Below are positions 1 to 10,627 of a DNA stretch of 64,000 bases, in pieces. A model generated the notes under the pieces. It did no database searches. It saw nothing but the letters and a program-made list of their open reading frames with translations, and was not told the DNA's origin. The DNA lies in assembly GCA_000151295.1 (NCBI GenBank), contig GG745330.1, positions 216,386 through 280,385 of the forward strand, in the 5' to 3' direction. Source of the DNA: Allomyces macrogynus ATCC 38327. Its lineage: Eukaryota > Blastocladiomycota > Blastocladiomycetes > Blastocladiales > Blastocladiaceae. Made by a program: the position numbers and the translations under genes. Positions within the stretch are counted from its first letter, which is position 1. The number at the start of each line of letters is the position of its first letter.

Positions 1-179
1 CAAGCGGCGCCAGCTCCAAACGGCGGGAGCGGACGAGGGCGCCGAGCGAGCGAGCATGAGCAGCAACATCAAGACGGCGCTCTGCTCCTTCTCACCGCTC
101 TCTCCCTCTCTCGTCTCAACTCACTTGGCATCTCCTCTCCACCGCACCGACCCGCCCGCCCCGCCCCGCCACGCTCACG
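1..179. other. Upstream flank of the homeobox gene
   Basis: GC-rich leader followed by a C/T-rich stretch just ahead of the homeobox start codon. Probably promoter and 5' UTR. I see no separate gene; the reading frames here are open only because of base composition. Confidence 0.4.
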
Positions 180-1886
180 ATGCTCGCGCAACCCGCGCCC
201 GTGCCGCTCGTCTCGGGCAAGAAATTCCGGCGCGCGACGGCCGAGGAGCTGTCGGCGGTGACGCTGATCCTGGCGCAGGAGCGCAGCAAGGCGGTACCGC
301 CAGCGACCTACCACGCCGGCCTGAACCTGCACCGAAACCACCACCTCGCGCCCAGTGCCCTCGCCGACCGCGCGCCGCACCTGCCGGCCCCGACACCGAC
401 ACCGACACCGACACCAGCCTCGCCCGCCGCGTCGCCGCCACACTGGCGCCCGATCCTGCCGGCGCCCGCTCCGGCACCGACGCAGCACTCGCCGCTGCTG
501 CTCGCGCCGACCCCGCCCGCGTCGTCGGGAGACGCCAGCATGATGCTGCTCGCAGCGGGTCCCGCGACCGCGACGGCGACATCGACCCCACCCCCACCGC
601 CGCCGCGCCGCCGCAACCGCACCATCATGTCGGCCTTCCAGACGTGCGTCTTGCGTCGTGTGCTGGCGCTCACGGCGTTCCCGTCGACGCAAGTGCGCGA
701 AATGCTGGCCGCCGAGCTCGGCATGCCGCCACGCACCGTGCAAATCTGGTTCCAGAACCAGCGCCAAAAGGCCAAGGCCCGCGCCAAACTCGCGCCGACT
801 GGGCCCACGACGGTGGCAGCGGTGGTTGACGCGGTCGGACCAGCGCTCGACGCGGTGGTGCAGGTGCCAGAAGCGGCAGGTGCTGCTGTTGTCGCTGCGC
901 CAGCGCCAGCACCTGCGCTTATCATGCCCGTCGCACCAACGGCACCAGCACCATCAGCCAATTCGTTCGTGACGCAGTTTGCCGCGGCATCAGCACACAT
1001 CTACGCGCCGCCGCACGGCCCGTTCATGATCGCGCCGACGCTACCCGCCGCGTTCTTCCCGCCGACGCCAGCACCGCCGCCCACGCCCTCGACGGCTATG
1101 GCCGGGCTCTCGGTGCGGTCGGTCCCGCCCACGCCAACGTCGGTGAGCGCGTCGCACGACGCGATCCTGCAAGCGCACCACGTGCAGTTTCTTTTGCACC
1201 ATGCGCATGCCAATGTATCGTCTGCCTCGTCTTCCCCGACGTCCGCGGTCCCTGCTGCAGCCATGTCCAGGAACATGCCAAGTCTTGCCTATGCCTTTGA
1301 TGATGCGCGCACGGCACCCGCGCCGGCCCCAATCCTCATGCCGACCCCACCTGAATCCACGTCGCCGTCGCTCGCTGGATCGCTTGCGATCGCGCCTGCA
1401 GCCGAGGGCGACATGTTTTCCACCAGCCTCGCGTCCAGCCGCCTCGCGTCCCCGACCACGGCCGTCGCCGTCGACGATGTAACACTGCCGCCCATTGCAC
1501 CTCATTCTGCGGCACCCCACCACGCGCCCGCACCGTCGCTGCCGCGCGTCACGCTCGACGCCGGCGACAGCCCAAGCAACGCCGTCCTGCACGGCTCCCG
1601 GCGGCAGCGCAAGCCGCGCCCCGCACCGATTGCCGTGGTCCCGACTACTTTGGCCGCACTGGCTGGGACGACACCGGGGCGCCGGATCGCACACGGGCGG
1701 CTGCGTGGGCCGCCCGCGACGGCGCCCGTGGTCCCGTCGGCCGCTGCGCACTGGCCCGCGCCGGCAACACCGATTGAAATGCCCATGTCGGCGTGCCATG
1801 CGCCGGACGTATCGCCGCTCGACTTGCTCGCCGCGGCGGCCGCGGTGCTCGAGCCAGTGCCCTCGCCAACGTCGCCCCACGCGTGA
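180..1886 (+). CDS. Homeobox-domain transcription factor
   Basis: Single-exon gene of 568 codons, predicted nuclear DNA-binding regulator. The homeodomain lies at about residues 142-203; its recognition helix reads VQIWFQNQRQKAK, with the invariant W, F and N of the fold (W at about residue 190). Position 52 is Q where many homeodomains have R. The rest is low complexity: a Pro-Thr repeat near residues 71-79 and long Ala/Pro/Ser tracts, so no second domain can be named. The start was chosen as the first ATG giving a continuous frame, after a C/T-rich leader. The next gene runs convergently. The target genes and developmental role are unknown. The homeodomain call is secure; the ends of the disordered arms are not. 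Confidence 0.86.
   Translation: MLAQPAPVPLVSGKKFRRATAEELSAVTLILAQERSKAVPPATYHAGLNLHRNHHLAPSALADRAPHLPAPTPTPTPTPASPAASPPHWRPILPAPAPAPTQHSPLLLAPTPPASSGDASMMLLAAGPATATATSTPPPPPPRRRNRTIMSAFQTCVLRRVLALTAFPSTQVREMLAAELGMPPRTVQIWFQNQRQKAKARAKLAPTGPTTVAAVVDAVGPALDAVVQVPEAAGAAVVAAPAPAPALIMPVAPTAPAPSANSFVTQFAAASAHIYAPPHGPFMIAPTLPAAFFPPTPAPPPTPSTAMAGLSVRSVPPTPTSVSASHDAILQAHHVQFLLHHAHANVSSASSSPTSAVPAAAMSRNMPSLAYAFDDARTAPAPAPILMPTPPESTSPSLAGSLAIAPAAEGDMFSTSLASSRLASPTTAVAVDDVTLPPIAPHSAAPHHAPAPSLPRVTLDAGDSPSNAVLHGSRRQRKPRPAPIAVVPTTLAALAGTTPGRRIAHGRLRGPPATAPVVPSAAAHWPAPATPIEMPMSACHAPDVSPLDLLAAAAAVLEPVPSPTSPHA
388..416 (+). repeat. Hexanucleotide repeat encoding Pro-Thr
   Basis: A tandem array of the unit ccgaca inside the homeobox coding sequence. 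It keeps frame and gives an alternating Pro-Thr run, so it is probably length-variable between alleles. Confidence 0.8.
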
Positions 1887-2085
1887 TGAATGCGTTTTTG
1901 TGTTAGATTGTGATTCCCTTCCTGTCTCGTACCGTATCGTCATGCCGCCCCCCATGTCGCCCTTTTTTCTTCATTTTTGCCCTGTGTGTCGCGCGCGCGC
2001 TCGTGCCGCTGGAACCACGTGTATTTATCCATCCCCTTTTTGTTGATTGTTGGTCCGCTCTCTTGTCCCTTCTCGCCATCGAGTC

Positions 2086-2104
2086 GTCGTCGTCGTCGTC
2101 GAGT
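2086..2104. repeat. GTC trinucleotide repeat
   Basis: Short perfect run of gtc units in the intergenic stretch downstream of the homeobox gene. Confidence 0.75.
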
Positions 2105-2178
2105 CGTCTCCTTATTGGCTCCCCGTGGTGTGTCGTTGCTGTCGCCTGCCCCCTTCCTATGCCAAGGACACTGTGGAA

Positions 2179-2224
2179 TCTCTCTCTTCCTCTCCCTCTC
2201 TCTCTCTCCCTCTCTCTCTCTCTG
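2179..2224. repeat. CT microsatellite
   Basis: Nearly pure tc/ctc tract of about 45 nt between two convergent genes, probably in a 3' UTR. The rest of 1887-2288 contains no supportable gene. Confidence 0.85.
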
Positions 2225-2288
2225 CCCGTTGTACATAGCCAGCGATGCATTATTATTCCCGCGCCAACAACATGGACGTCTTCTTGAT

Positions 2289-3437
2289 TCAATCCACGGT
2301 CTCCACGGCCGACGCGCGCACTTTCTCAATCTCAATCATCCACGTCGTGCCCAGATGCAACCTCGTCACCGACGTAATCTTGGCCAAGGGCTCTGTTGCC
2401 ACCGCCATCCCCTCCGCCACTTTACCGTCACTCTCCACCACCTGAGCGACCGGTGCGAGTGCCGCGTCCACAATCTGACCAATCGGCCGGTGGAAGTAGC
2501 ACCCCCACTTCTCGGCATGCTTTTCCGCACTCCGATCCAGCGCGCGGTTCAACCAATTGTAATGCCCGCGCCCGTGCTCGACGAGCAATACGCGGCCGCC
2601 GGGTTTCGTCACGCGCACGGCTTCGCGCACGGCAAGCGTCGGATCGTGCACGGAACAGAGCGACATGGTGGACACGACCGTGTCGAAATTATTCGACGCG
2701 AAGGGCAGCCGCGTCGCGTCGGCTTCGATCAGCGAAATGGGGAGGGCGTCCTTGGCGCCGACGAGGTCGGTCGAGGGAGTGGAGGTGGGGGAAATGTGTT
2801 TTGCGGCCTCGGCGAGCATTGCGCTTGACGTGTCGGTCAGAGTCAGGTGCGACACGCGCGGGAAGCGGTAGTAGGCGAGGTTGCGCCCCGTGCCGGCAGC
2901 GATTTCGAGCGTGTCGCCCTAAACACGCGCGATTCGTTATTCTCCACCGAATATCGACTGGTGCCAACGTCGGCATTCGCGTACCTTGGCCTTGCCCACC
3001 ATCCACCGGCGCACCAATAGCATCCCCATGGCCCACTCGTCGCGCGCGATCTCGCGGTCATAGTCGCGCGCAATCTCGTCATACACGGCGCGCCGATCGG
3101 GCTGGTCGCTCCCAGCAACAGCACACGCGTCATGTCTGTCGTGTTCGGAATCGCTGGTAGGTGGGCGTTGCAGCTGGAAGAACCCGTAGACGCCCGCGGC
3201 GTAGACGGCGATCCCGCCGACGGCGAACGCAGCCTTGCCGCGCGGCGAGAGTCGGGACCACCATGACCCGGATCCTGCTGCAGGGGTTGCACCGGCGGGG
3301 GTTGAAAGGGTGGGGTTGCTGGGTTTCGCGGCAGTCGGGGCCGGTTGCGACGGCACGGCGGCGTGCGTGGGTGGGGCGCGCAGTGGAGGACCGGGTCGCT
3401 TGTTGCTGCTGCTCTTTTTCGTGGGTTTGCCGGCCAT
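2289..3437 (-). CDS. Oms1-like membrane-anchored SAM methyltransferase
   Basis: Two exons, 3437-2985 and 2918-2289, with a 66-nt intron (donor gtacgc, acceptor tag), giving about 360 residues. A Lys/Pro-rich N-terminus is followed by one membrane span near residues 68-87, then a class I SAM-dependent methyltransferase domain. Motif I is LEIAAGTGRN at the start of exon 2, with a conserved acidic residue further on and an LLVEHGRGHYNWLNR segment typical of the yeast Oms1 group. Oms1 sits in the mitochondrial inner membrane; that location is inferred here from family and topology. The substrate is not known. The start was chosen as the ATG giving MAGKPTKKSS just before the span. It could also be assigned to the METTL7-like group. 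Confidence 0.86.
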
Positions 3438-3665
3438 GGTCGATGATTGAGAGCCGATTTGGTGGAGGTGGCCCGGCTGGCCAACGACAAAAAACAACCA
3501 CGACGATGTGTTGATTGACGTGGTGACATGCCACGTCTCTCCTGGTGCATGCAGTGATCAGCGAGAGACGCGAGACAATCCAAAAACACGCCAACAATCG
3601 TTGCCACCCGACCATCCCAATTGCTCGCCGCGCATGGCCCTTCCCGACTTGCGACTTGCAGCAGA

Positions 3666-5125
3666 ATGATCCAGGCCGTTATGTTACCCGCGCTCCGAAC
3701 GACCCGCGCGGCCGCGGCCCGTCTGGCGCTACGCCCGCCGCGACCAACACCAGCGCTGTCGGTCTGCCCGCGCTTGTACTGCAGGTTCATGTCAACCAAC
3801 ACGGCCACGACTGAAGGTAGCATTGCAACACGTCGAGAAACCTTGTCCACCCGCTTTTCTGACCAATGAGGGACTTCTTCAGTGAGTCCGCTCACGATCC
3901 TCCGGCAACCCAAAGTCCTTGACCGGCTCGGCGCCGTGACCGCGCGCGTTGCCGCGATCCAGGACCAGCTGGCGTCGCAGCGCGACCCGACCACGATCGC
4001 GACCCTCTCGCGCGAACTCAGTGAACTGTCGCCGCTCGCCGACGAAGTCGCGCGGTACCAGGAAACACTCGATGTGCGCATCTTGCTTCCCCTCGTGGCC
4101 ATCCGCCAAACCATGATCCTCACCGCGACCGGTCCTACACTAGGCCCTCGACGAAGTCCGCGCGCTGCTCGACGACCCCGACATGCGTGCCCTCGCACAA
4201 GACGAGCACGCGACTCTCACCACCACCCTCGCCGACGCCGCACACGCCGTAGTCCGACACCTCCTTCCTAAAGACCTCGCCGACGAAGCCTCGGCCGTCC
4301 TCGAAGTGCGCGCCGGCGCCGGCGGGTCCGAAGCCGCCCTTTTCGCCGGCGAACTCCTTGCCATGTACGAAAAGCACGCCGAGCGCGTCGGGTGGCGGTG
4401 GGAAGTCGCGCACATGACGCCCGCCGAACATGGTGGGGTTAAAGACGCGGCCGCGACGATTGCCGGCGCGGGTGTGTTCCGCGCACTGAAGTTCGAGTCG
4501 GGCGTGCACCGCGTGCAGAGGGTACCGGCGACCGAGGCGCAGGGCAGGATTCATACGTCGACGGTGACCGTGGCCGTGCTGCCGTTGCCAGAACAGGTGG
4601 ATCAGTTGGTGGAGGTGCCGGCGAGCGAGATTAGGGTGGATGTGTACCGCGCAAGTGGTGCCGGTGGGCAGGTACGGGTTGCGCTTTGCGTGCCGGTTTG
4701 TTGCGCCAAACAACTGACCACACTGTCTTTGCCCGTTCGCGTAGCACGTCAACAAAACCGAGTCGGCCGTGCGCATCACGCACTTGCCCACGGGCATTGT
4801 CGTCGCCATCCAGGACGAGCGGTCGCAGCACAAGAACAAGGCAAAGGCCATGAAAATTCTGCGCGCCAAACTCTACGACCTGGAACGGCAGCGCGCCGAC
4901 ATGGCACGGCGCGACGCGCGCCGCGTCCTGATTGGCACCGGTGACCGGTCCGAACGGATTCGCACCTATAATTTCCCGCAGGGCCGGGTCACGGATCACC
5001 GCGTCGGGCTCACGCTTCACGATTTGCCGGGCATAGTCTCGGGCGAGCGGTTGGGCGTGTTGTTGGACGAGTTGGCGATCCGCGCCGAGATTGAGCAGAT
5101 GGCGCGGGTCGTGGAGGGAAAGTAA
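3666..5125 (+). CDS. Mitochondrial peptide chain release factor 1
   Basis: Four exons (3666-3816, 3883-4073, 4144-4671, 4745-5125) giving about 416 residues. The N-terminus is rich in Arg, Ala and Pro without acids, as in a mitochondrial targeting sequence. It is followed by the coiled and PCRF domain, then the catalytic RF-1 domain with the GGQ tripeptide (about residues 288-290) that triggers peptidyl-tRNA hydrolysis, and the downstream HVNKTESAV and [10 protein letters not shown] segments of the family. It ends translation at stop codons in the mitochondrion. Length matches the family. The third intron falls exactly after the Gln codon of GGQ. All joins are in phase and introns are 66-73 nt. 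Confidence 0.94.
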
Positions 5126-5295
5126 ATTGATGAGTGGGTGAAGATGGAGGTCGCGTGTAGGGTGAATTTTTGATGCATGGGGATATTTGTTACACCAGCC
5201 TACAGCTTCTTTGCTCGCGTGGTTCCGTCGGGACCTAAACTGCTCTGTCTGGCGGGTGAGATCTCCAATATATATACAAGGGGGGCACGCGCACT

Positions 5296-6208
5296 TCACA
5301 GGCGCCCAGCGCTGTCACCCATGGCGCCCTGCATCGCAGCGCCCGCCGCCAGATCGGCCTTGACACGCGCGAGCTCTTGGTCTTTTTCCATGATGCGGTG
5401 ACGCAGCTCCTCCATTTGCCGCAACACCTCGAGGTTGGCCCGGTCCAGCATTTCGGCCTCGGCAATCTCGGCCCCACGGTCTAGGCCAGACGTGCTGTTA
5501 GCTCCCATTCAGCAGCCGGCAGTCTGGAAAAATCGCCCCAAACTTACTCCAGACGGGCCCCGTCATCGGGTAGGTCTTGCTGATATTTTGCAAAAAGTGG
5601 TCGTAGAAGGCCTCAGTCGGCTCATTGAGCACAATCTCGTCGTACCGCTCCATGACGAGCAGGTCGGGCCGCGACGGGTCATCGATCACGGTCTGGTCCT
5701 CGGGCGGGAACAGCCGCAGCATGTGCGTGAGCTTGATGGGCCGTTCTGGGAAATCGTGCAGATGTACGGCAATGACGATCTCAAACTCGCCCCACCCGGT
5801 CTCAGTCACTTCGAATGGCGGCGCCTCAACGGCTACATGTCCAAGAACTGTGAGCGCTCTCTTCTCCACCAAATATGGTCGGGGCAGGAGACATACTGCG
5901 CACTGCGTTTGTAAAACTCTCGTGCAGCCGAAACACGACTTTGCGCACATAGTGTGATATGTCGGCGCCGTTAGGCCCGCGCACGTAGACGGTCCATCGG
6001 TGCGTGTGTCCGAACTGCAATTCCGGTGCCTCGTCGGGCAGCTTGCTTGTCTCGTTGCCATAGACAATGGGCAGCGCCGCTTGGATGCCCTACTCCGGTG
6101 GCAAGCCGTGCTTGGTGAGCAACACTTGGTCACGAAGTTGCCGTGTTCATATTTCTTGCAGAGATTTGCAGCTAGTTGCTGACCTACTTTTTTCCTCCTG
6201 GTGGCCAT
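5296..6208 (-). CDS. YAF9: YEATS-domain protein, Yaf9/GAS41 type
   Basis: Four exons on the minus strand (6208-6188, 6089-5897, 5832-5548, 5480-5296) give about 227 residues, the usual length for Yaf9/YEATS4. The YEATS domain fills the first 150 residues and shows the conserved strings [24 protein letters not shown] and [11 protein letters not shown]; the His and aromatic residues form the acyl-lysine reader pocket. The C-terminal 60 residues are a coiled coil rich in Glu, Leu and Arg, as used by Yaf9 to join the SWR1 and NuA4 complexes. The first exon has only 21 nt. Role: chromatin reader in histone exchange and acetylation complexes, known from the family rather than shown here. Confidence 0.93.
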
Positions 6209-6365
6209 GGCTAATGCGGCCGTGGTTGCAGCAGCATTGAGCAGCTCCACGCCGTCGAGCTCCACCAACGCACACATGAGAGTGACGTGGTCCACCTCAC
6301 TGCCAAACGCCAACAAGATCCAGAGCTCCCAAAAGTTGGTCAAAAATGAATTTCTTCCGCAATCA

Positions 6366-6405
6366 CAAAAGAACAGGAGAGAGGGGGGAGAGAGAGAGAG
6401 AGAAT
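6366..6405. repeat. GA-rich microsatellite
   Basis: Purine tract ending in a run of ga units just past the 3' end of the Seh1 gene, between two minus-strand genes. Confidence 0.75.
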
Positions 6406-6414
6406 AAACGAATG

Positions 6415-7811
6415 CTACGCGGCGCTCGTCCTCTGGTTCATACGAATCGTCTGAATGCGCTCCCACTGCGTCGCAGCAGGCCCCGTGGCCTTCCAGACGC
6501 GCACGGTGCCGTCGTCGCCCGAGCTCGACAAGACCGTGCCCGTAATGTTCCACTGCGCGCGCCACACCTGCGCGCGGTGTTCGTCGAGGCACGCGACACA
6601 GGTGATCAACGGGCTCGCCGCATTGCTGTCGGCGGGTCCACCCACACCGGGCGCGGTAATGGACGTGGGGCCACCCAAGTTGGCAGCAGCCATGGCCGCA
6701 ACCAAGTTGTTGTGGTGGACGGGTTGTGGTGGCAGGGATGCGGGCGCGTTGCGGTCGACGGCGGGACTTGGCGGATTGTGCACGTACTGCGAGTGTCCCG
6801 AGGCGATGCGGAACACGCGCACTTTGCCGTCGCGGCACGCGGTCGCGATGAGCTGGTAGGATCTACAGAGCATGCACAATTAACGTGAGTCAAAGCATCG
6901 AGTTTGAATCTGGCGTAGTTTGCAGTCTGCACGCACCGACCCATGGACGGCGCCCACGACACGTCGTTGACGAGATCCTGGTGGCCAACGAGGCAGTCGC
7001 CCGGGAACCACTTGCTCTTGGCTGCGTCCTGGTAATAGATGCGCGCGTTGGGTGCGCGACCACCACCGACGACAAGCATGGCCGAGGGCGTGAAAAACGG
7101 GGTCCCGCCCAAACCGCGCAGCGAGTTGGCGCCCGAATCGGGTCCATTCGACGCGGCCGATGAGGGCGGCAGCGTGTCGGCCGCATGCGCGGGCACAGGA
7201 ACCGAGTACAGATGCTTGGCCTTGCACCACGAGACGGAAAGCGGGCCGTCGGCATCGCCGCGCGGATCGGCCACGACCTGAATCTCTTCGGTGAGGGTCC
7301 AGGTCGCGAGGTTGACCACGTCCATGGCCTCGTAGATGCGGATCGTGCCGTCGGCCGAGGCGGTGGCGAGGCGGAGACCGAGGTGCGCGGGCGCAAAGGC
7401 CAGGTCGGTAACGGGCGCGCGCGAATCGACGAGCCGCGCGCGCAATACCCAGCGGCGGCCAGATCTGCGGGGCTCGTGGTCGAGTTCTTCCCAGATGCGC
7501 ACGGTGCGGTCAAACGAGCACGACGCGAGAAGCGTGCCGTAGTCCGGGTGCGCAAACGTGACACGCACGATACTGGCGTCGTGCGCCTTCCACGCGTCTG
7601 AAAGCTGCCAGGACGTGCGGTCGTGCTGCAAACAGTCCCAGACTTTCAGCTTTTGGTCGGACGAGGCCGTGACGAGCCGTGTGCCGTAAAAATCGAATTG
7701 CAGGTCGTGCACGAGGTCCTCGTGCGCCGTCTCGAGCAGCGACAGACCCGCAAGCGGCGGGGCTGGCGGTTGCCCTGGTGGGGGCGCGCCGCCGTGCGCG
7801 TGCGCGGTCAT
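6415..7811 (-). CDS. SEH1: Nucleoporin Seh1, WD40 repeat protein
   Basis: Two exons (7811-6937 and 6862-6415) with a 74-nt intron (donor gtgcgt), about 440 residues. The N-terminal block [20 protein letters not shown] followed by [12 protein letters not shown] is the signature of Seh1. Further WD repeats end in VRIWEE, IRIYEA and VRVWKA. Seh1 is a six-bladed propeller that completes its seventh blade from a partner, in the Nup84/Nup107 complex of the nuclear pore and in the SEA/GATOR2 complex that controls TORC1. Here it is longer than usual because of a Pro/Gly-rich N-terminus and a Ser/Asn/Gly-rich loop before blade 5. It shares a divergent promoter region with the next gene. Confidence 0.93.
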
Positions 7812-8236
7812 GGCGGCCAGATCAAATGTCTTTCAGCTGTTCAAACGAGTCTTTGTGGACTGCAGCAAGTTGCGTCGCCGAGGCGGAGAAGTGGTCGTGG
7901 GGAATTTGGGACAATTGCATTCTCTAGGTCTTGCTGCTTGCCATTTCGCGGTTCATCGTCGTTTTGGTGGCCAACGTGCGTCCACATCCCACGCAGCCTC
8001 CCTGAAGACGCGTCGTTTCGCTCTGCTGGCTCGGCATTCCCCCTCCCTCTCTGATTTCTTCTCTCTCATCGTGGTCGCCGCCGTCGGCCGCTCCTTGATC
8101 ACGCTCCCCCGCCCACCCGCACTGCCATCATCGCTTCCCACTTGCTGCACTCGCGTCGCCGCGCGTTGCCCTGCCTATCGGCCACGTTTGGCCCCCTCTC
8201 GCCCTCGCTCTTGCCTGTTCTCGCCCGCTCACCACC
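7812..8236. promoter_or_regulatory. Divergent promoter region between Seh1 and the Q/P-rich gene
   Basis: 425 nt between two divergent start codons, rich in C/T on the right-hand side (initiator-like pyrimidine tracts). No clear TATA box and no ORF worth naming. Confidence 0.45.
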
Positions 8237-9548
8237 ATGGCGTCGCCGCGCAGCCCCGTCATGGACCTCTTCCCCAGCGACGGCACCGCCGACGCTGACC
8301 TTGCGCCGCCCGCCATCAGCAGCACACGCGCCGGATCCGTCATTTCGGCCGTGCCGGTCACGCCCGTCGTCGCCCAGCCGACGCTGGCGAGTGTGAACGC
8401 CGCCGAGCAACAGTGCCCGCAGCAGCAGTACCAGCACTACCAGTACCACCAGCAGCAGCCGGCCTATCCGCAGCAGATGCCCGCGCACCAACCGCAGCAG
8501 CCGTCTCTCCACCAGCAGCAAGCCCAACTGCAGGCCTTCCCGCAGCACCAAGCCTACCCGCAGCAACAGCCAACGTACTACCAGCTGCCGGCGTACCAGT
8601 CGCAGCAGCAGGTGCCGCAGGTGCAGCAGCCGCGCACGTCGGCGCCCGCGTACCTGATCCCGCCCCCGCCGCCGCCCACGTCGCTCACGGCGACCCTGAC
8701 ACCCGCGCACGTTTCGGCTCTACCTCCTCGCGCCGCGACGGCGACCTCTGGCCCCGCGTGGCTCCCCGCGGCCCCGCCCATGATGGTCCCGCCGCCTGCC
8801 GTACCCGTGAGCCCGTACGTGCGCTCCTACTCGCTGCCCGTGGCGCTCACGGGTCCCGGCGCGGGTGTTCCGCCACCCCCGACTGCGTCGATTGCACCGA
8901 ACCCGGCGCTGCGTGCGGCTTCGCCCACGCGCCGTGCTCCGCCCACGCACATGCACTCGACCCCCGCCATGTGGACGCCCGCCGCGCCTGTCAATACGGC
9001 AGCTGTGATCAACATTCAGCCAAGCACCGCGATGCCGCCCCCACCGACGCAGGCAGCGAGCTGGGCGCCGCCCAAGCCGACGTCGGTCGCCAATGCGCAG
9101 ATGGCCGGGCACTATGTTGGGCCGATGATGGTACCTTACTTTGTTCTCTCCTCGCGCTTTTATTCCGTTTTCCTCCACCTTACACTCAATGAACCTTGTC
9201 GCAGGGCACCTCGCCGCGCGTGTACCAACAGGGCGACTCGCAGACGACGCTCGTCGACGACATGAGCGGCAGCTGGGTGGCCAAAATGTCCAAGGCCGTC
9301 AGCGTACGCAAACTTGCCTGCCGTTGCGATGATCATGGCTGTGGCAACTGACGCCTCTTATCCCGCGCTAGGGCTCGGTCACGGCTGTGCTCGATAAAGT
9401 GTGGTCGGGCGCGCCCGTGACCGCGTCGACCATCCACCAGGCGGTCGGCAATGTCAAGAGTACGGCCGCAGCGCATGCGCCCGCTGGGTTCCTGGCGACG
9501 ACGCGCGGCAAGTCGCCCCGGCCTGAGGCGGGCGACCGGTTGGTGTAG
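8237..9548 (+). CDS. Uncharacterised Gln/Pro-rich protein
   Basis: Three exons (8237-9130, 9205-9303, 9372-9548), all joins in phase 0, about 389 residues. Residues about 50-130 are dominated by Gln with Tyr, Pro and His (a prion-like composition), followed by a Pro/Ala/Thr-rich stretch to residue 300. The last 90 residues are different: an ordered-looking segment with SGSWVAKMSKAV and SVTAVLDKVWSG, which may be a small amphipathic helical module. I do not recognise a family. The two introns have good donors (gtacct, gtacgc) and cag/tag acceptors. The composition suggests a scaffold or RNA/condensate-type protein, but that is only inference. Confidence 0.6.
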
Positions 9549-10627
9549 TATTGGGACTGGGTGGGGATTGGGGCTGCTCGCTCGTGCTGAGCGAGCTCTA
9601 CGCACTGGAGAGGCCGTGGGCCGGACGGTACTGCCTGAGGACATGTTGGCGGGCCGTGGACTGGAAATGATCGCGGTCGGTGAGGTGGAATGATGAATAC
9701 GATACGTAATAAAATGATTCTACTTTGCCGAGTTCCGCCACGATGACAGCCCGACCGCGTGCATGCGCGCGCACCGCGTCGCAGCCTGATCAGCACTCAG
9801 CTCTCTGCAGCTGGCGACGCGACCATCTGCAGCACTCTCGCTCGTCCCTCCTCCACCTTCCCGACTCGACCTCCTCGACCATCTCAACCGTGTGCAGCAG
9901 CTCCTTTGGCGTCGGCTCGTCTCGCTGGACCGTGGACTGGCTGCACTGGCACCCTGCAGGCGCGGCACCCCCGACAACCACCCGCGCCCGAGGCCACCAT
10001 CCAAGCGTCCAACACCGTCCAACACTCGATCCGCCACCCTTCTCCAGGTACGCACCGCAGCGATGCATGGATTGACCTCAACCAGAGTGCTCTGGTGTCG
10101 CCCTCGCGGTCGCAGACTCGCGTTGGTCGTCCCTTTGATGCCGGACGGCCCGTGGAGGAGCACCAACGGGGTCAGATTTGCGTTCACGACGGCGATCAGC
10201 TGCAACCGCAGCGCTTCTCCCAATCTGAACGGATGGCTCCAGCGCTCTGACATTGCTCAATGCTTTTGCGACTGATCAAGCTTGCCCTGCCCCTCGCTCT
10301 TGTCGTGGTCGTGGTCGTTGCCGTTGCCGTGGTCGCACACTCCCTCCACGCCGATCTCCTGCTCGACAGACCCGTACTCGAAGAGCTCCGGCGCGAGCGC
10401 TGCCGTACCAAGCTCGAGCAACGACGAACAAGTGCTCCACGTCAACCTGATCAGGTATTTTTCTGCACCCGACCAATTTTCATTGACGAAGCGGGTCGAG
10501 GGCGCGGGGCTGCGTGGAACGTGCAAACTCTGACACTTTCTCTGTTGTTCGCGCCCATGCTCAGTAGGTTTTCATTGTCGGCACCTGGTCGTGTCCAGAC
10601 CGCAGCGACCAAGCAAGAGCGATCACA
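9549..10627. other. Unresolved stretch with competing weak coding signals
   Basis: About 1.1 kb before the GATA gene. The minus strand is open from 10253 to 9720 (178 codons) and contains a phosphate-loop-like LVLLHGPSGIKG; a second minus-strand piece lies at 10526-10257. Both have a higher share of G/C third positions than the competing plus frames. On the plus strand, a 66-codon frame at 10260 begins with a strongly hydrophobic stretch and could be a signal anchor. I could not build a convincing spliced model for either strand. Confidence 0.3.
9720..10253 (-). CDS. Possible protein with a loop resembling a Walker A motif (tentative)
   Basis: Open minus-strand frame of 177 residues starting MSERWSHPFRLGEALRL. 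Residues about 18-38 resemble a beta strand followed by a nucleotide-binding loop (LVLLHGPSGIKG), but the canonical GKT/S ending is absent, as if an intron or sequence change interrupts it. The C-terminal half is Ser/Arg-rich and may be non-coding. An upstream exon could join at 10249 (acceptor cag) from a gtacgg donor inside 10526-10257. No family assigned; it may be an artefact of composition. Confidence 0.2.
   Translation of the reverse strand: MSERWSHPFRLGEALRLQLIAVVNANLTPLVLLHGPSGIKGTTNASLRPRGRHQSTLVEVNPCIAAVRTWRRVADRVLDGVGRLDGGLGRGWLSGVPRLQGASAASPRSSETSRRQRSCCTRLRWSRRSSREGGGGTSESAADGRVASCRELSADQAATRCARMHAVGLSSWRNSAK

Noticed and set aside
2179..2224. CT tract considered as a promoter initiator for the convergent genes
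   Set aside because: It lies downstream of both neighbouring genes, so it is more likely a simple repeat in the 3' region.
10260..10460. Plus-strand 66-codon frame with a strongly hydrophobic start, considered as a secreted or anchored small protein
   Set aside because: Its third-position GC is lower than that of the overlapping minus frame, and the Val run comes from a gtcgtg repeat. Kept only as a note in the unresolved-region entry.
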